DNA of 14,822 nt from assembly GCA_001302725.1 (NCBI GenBank), contig LIZU01000008.1:1-14822 (forward strand), in the 5' to 3' direction. The notes under the pieces are model-generated. The model saw nothing but the letters and a program-made list of their open reading frames with translations, was not told the origin of the DNA and made no database searches. Of the stretch, positions 13,783-14,822 are shown piece after piece (positions within the stretch are counted from its first letter, which is position 1; each line of letters opens with the position of its first letter). The DNA comes from a candidate division Zixibacteria bacterium DG_27 (GTDB lineage Bacteria > Zixibacteria > MSB-5A5 > DG-27). The position numbers and the translations under genes were made by a program.

Positions 13783-14822
13783 TCAGTACAATTCGCGCTC
13801 ATCAAAACTGCGGGCCAGAGTCTCCAAGTCAGATTCATTAATCTGAAAATTCCTATCCGGTTGCACCTGTGGTGTTACCTCTTCGACCCGGTATTTCTCA
13901 TTGACGGTCTCCATCAGACTGGCGACGGAGGCCTCCATTCTGCTTGTAAAGGTGGAGGGGTATATTCCGATCCAGAAAATAAGTATGACTATCGGAACCA
14001 GGATCAGTTTTTCTCTGAGCGACAGATCCTTCAAGTTCTGATTTTCCGGTTTGTCCACCTTCCCGAACATCACCCGCTGATACATCCACAACATATATAC
14101 CGCTGCCAAAATTATGCCGGTGGCTCCGAAAGCGGCGTATAACCAATTTTCGCGGAAGGTCCCCAGAAGAATCAGGAATTCTCCCACGAAACCATTAGTC
14201 CCCGGCAGTCCAATTGAGGAGAGGGCCACAATCATGAAGAAGGCCGCAAAGACCGGCATCACCCTGCTTATGCCTCCGAAGTCGCTTATCAGACGGGTGT
14301 GGCGACGTTCGTATAGCATACCCACGAGTAAGAACAACGCTCCGGTCGATATGCCGTGACTCAGCATCTGAAGGATAGAACCCTCCAAGCTCTGCATGTT
14401 CAGAGCAAAAAGACCCAACATCACGAAGCCGAGATGGGAAACCGAAGAATACGCCACCAGGCTTTTGACATCCTTCTGTACCAGGGCGACGAAGGCTCCA
14501 TATATTATGCCTATTATAGCAACAATCGAGAACAGCGGGATGAAGTGAATGGTCGCTTCCGGGAAGAGGGGGAAACAGAATCTCAGGAAACCGTAAGTGC
14601 CCATCTTCAATAGAACTGCGGCCAAGAGAACGCTCCCGGCGGTTGGAGCCTCCACGTGGGCGTCGGGCAACCAGGTATGCAGGGGCCACATCGGGACTTT
14701 GATGGCGAAGGCTAAAGCGAAGGCCAAGAACATCCAGATCTGATAATTGAAAGGTATCTGTATGCCCTGATAATCTAATAGGTTAAATGTCGCTACTCCG
14801 GTATAGGATTGATTGACGAAAT
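13783..14822 (-). CDS. nuoM: NADH-quinone oxidoreductase subunit M, 5' end beyond window
   Basis: Antiporter-like proton-pumping subunit of complex I in the cytoplasmic membrane. The frame is open to the right edge, so the N-terminal part is missing; the Met at 14733 is internal. Diagnostic sequence is FAIKVPMWPLHTWLPDAH followed by VEAPTAGSV, and LLKMGTYGFLRF; the two Lys lie 31 residues apart, as do K234 and K265 in E. coli NuoM. More membrane helices follow, including SLVAYSSVSHLGFVMLG and GLPGTNGFVGEFLIL. The last 50 or so residues form a hydrophilic tail rich in Glu and Arg. It is upstream of, and overlaps the ribosome site of, the glutaredoxin gene. Confidence 0.97.
   Translation of the reverse strand, partial: FVNQSYTGVATFNLLDYQGIQIPFNYQIWMFLAFALAFAIKVPMWPLHTWLPDAHVEAPTAGSVLLAAVLLKMGTYGFLRFCFPLFPEATIHFIPLFSIVAIIGIIYGAFVALVQKDVKSLVAYSSVSHLGFVMLGLFALNMQSLEGSILQMLSHGISTGALFLLVGMLYERRHTRLISDFGGISRVMPVFAAFFMIVALSSIGLPGTNGFVGEFLILLGTFRENWLYAAFGATGIILAAVYMLWMYQRVMFGKVDKPENQNLKDLSLREKLILVPIVILIFWIGIYPSTFTSRMEASVASLMETVNEKYRVEEVTPQVQPDRNFQINESDLETLARSFDERELY

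Overview
The window is about 14.8 kb of bacterial chromosome and is almost fully coding. It carries housekeeping genes plus two exported proteins. The organism looks like a free-living bacterium with an envelope that needs a multidomain cell-wall amidase and with a respiratory complex I. Moderate-to-high GC, degenerate intergenic repeats and a Bacteroidota-like exported protein fit an uncultured, metagenome-type lineage, perhaps near the FCB group. That placement is a weak guess. I see no phage, transposase, CRISPR array, tRNA or rRNA.

Layout. On the + strand, 1-3231 holds an exported N-acetylmuramoyl-L-alanine amidase (its first base or more lies off the left edge) and an exported protein of the family often mislabelled 'asparagine synthetase B'. 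At 3232-3566, a 335-bp spacer between convergent genes is packed with repeats and hairpins. All later genes are on the - strand, so in transcription order from the right: nuoM (cut by the right edge), a small glutaredoxin gene, nuoN; then a likely terminator and a sigma70-like promoter; then ffh, rpsP, rimM, trmD, rplS, rnhB; then a 256-bp spacer with heptamer repeats and a second sigma70-like promoter; then dprA, a 71-codon gene of unknown function, mnmE, and a COG0523 (CobW-type) GTPase.

How the genes work together. nuoM and nuoN encode antiporter-like proton-pumping subunits of complex I. The ffh-rnhB operon joins co-translational protein targeting (Ffh), two ribosomal proteins (S16, L19), 16S maturation (RimM), tRNA m1G37 methylation (TrmD) and removal of RNA from RNA-DNA hybrids (RNase HII), a widespread bacterial arrangement. 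The dprA-mnmE operon joins DNA uptake/recombination and tRNA wobble-uridine modification with a possible metallochaperone GTPase.

Points most worth a second look: (1) a bipartite heptamer-repeat element present once in each orientation, with a possible remnant at a third site; (2) paired palindromes with one shared core and different but self-complementary arms; (3) evidence that rimM and rnhB start at CTG codons, because conserved N-terminal family sequence lies upstream of the only ATG/GTG/TTG start; (4) a glutaredoxin gene between nuoM and nuoN; (5) a DprA with an altered GSR motif and no C-terminal winged helix. I found no convincing new multi-gene system.
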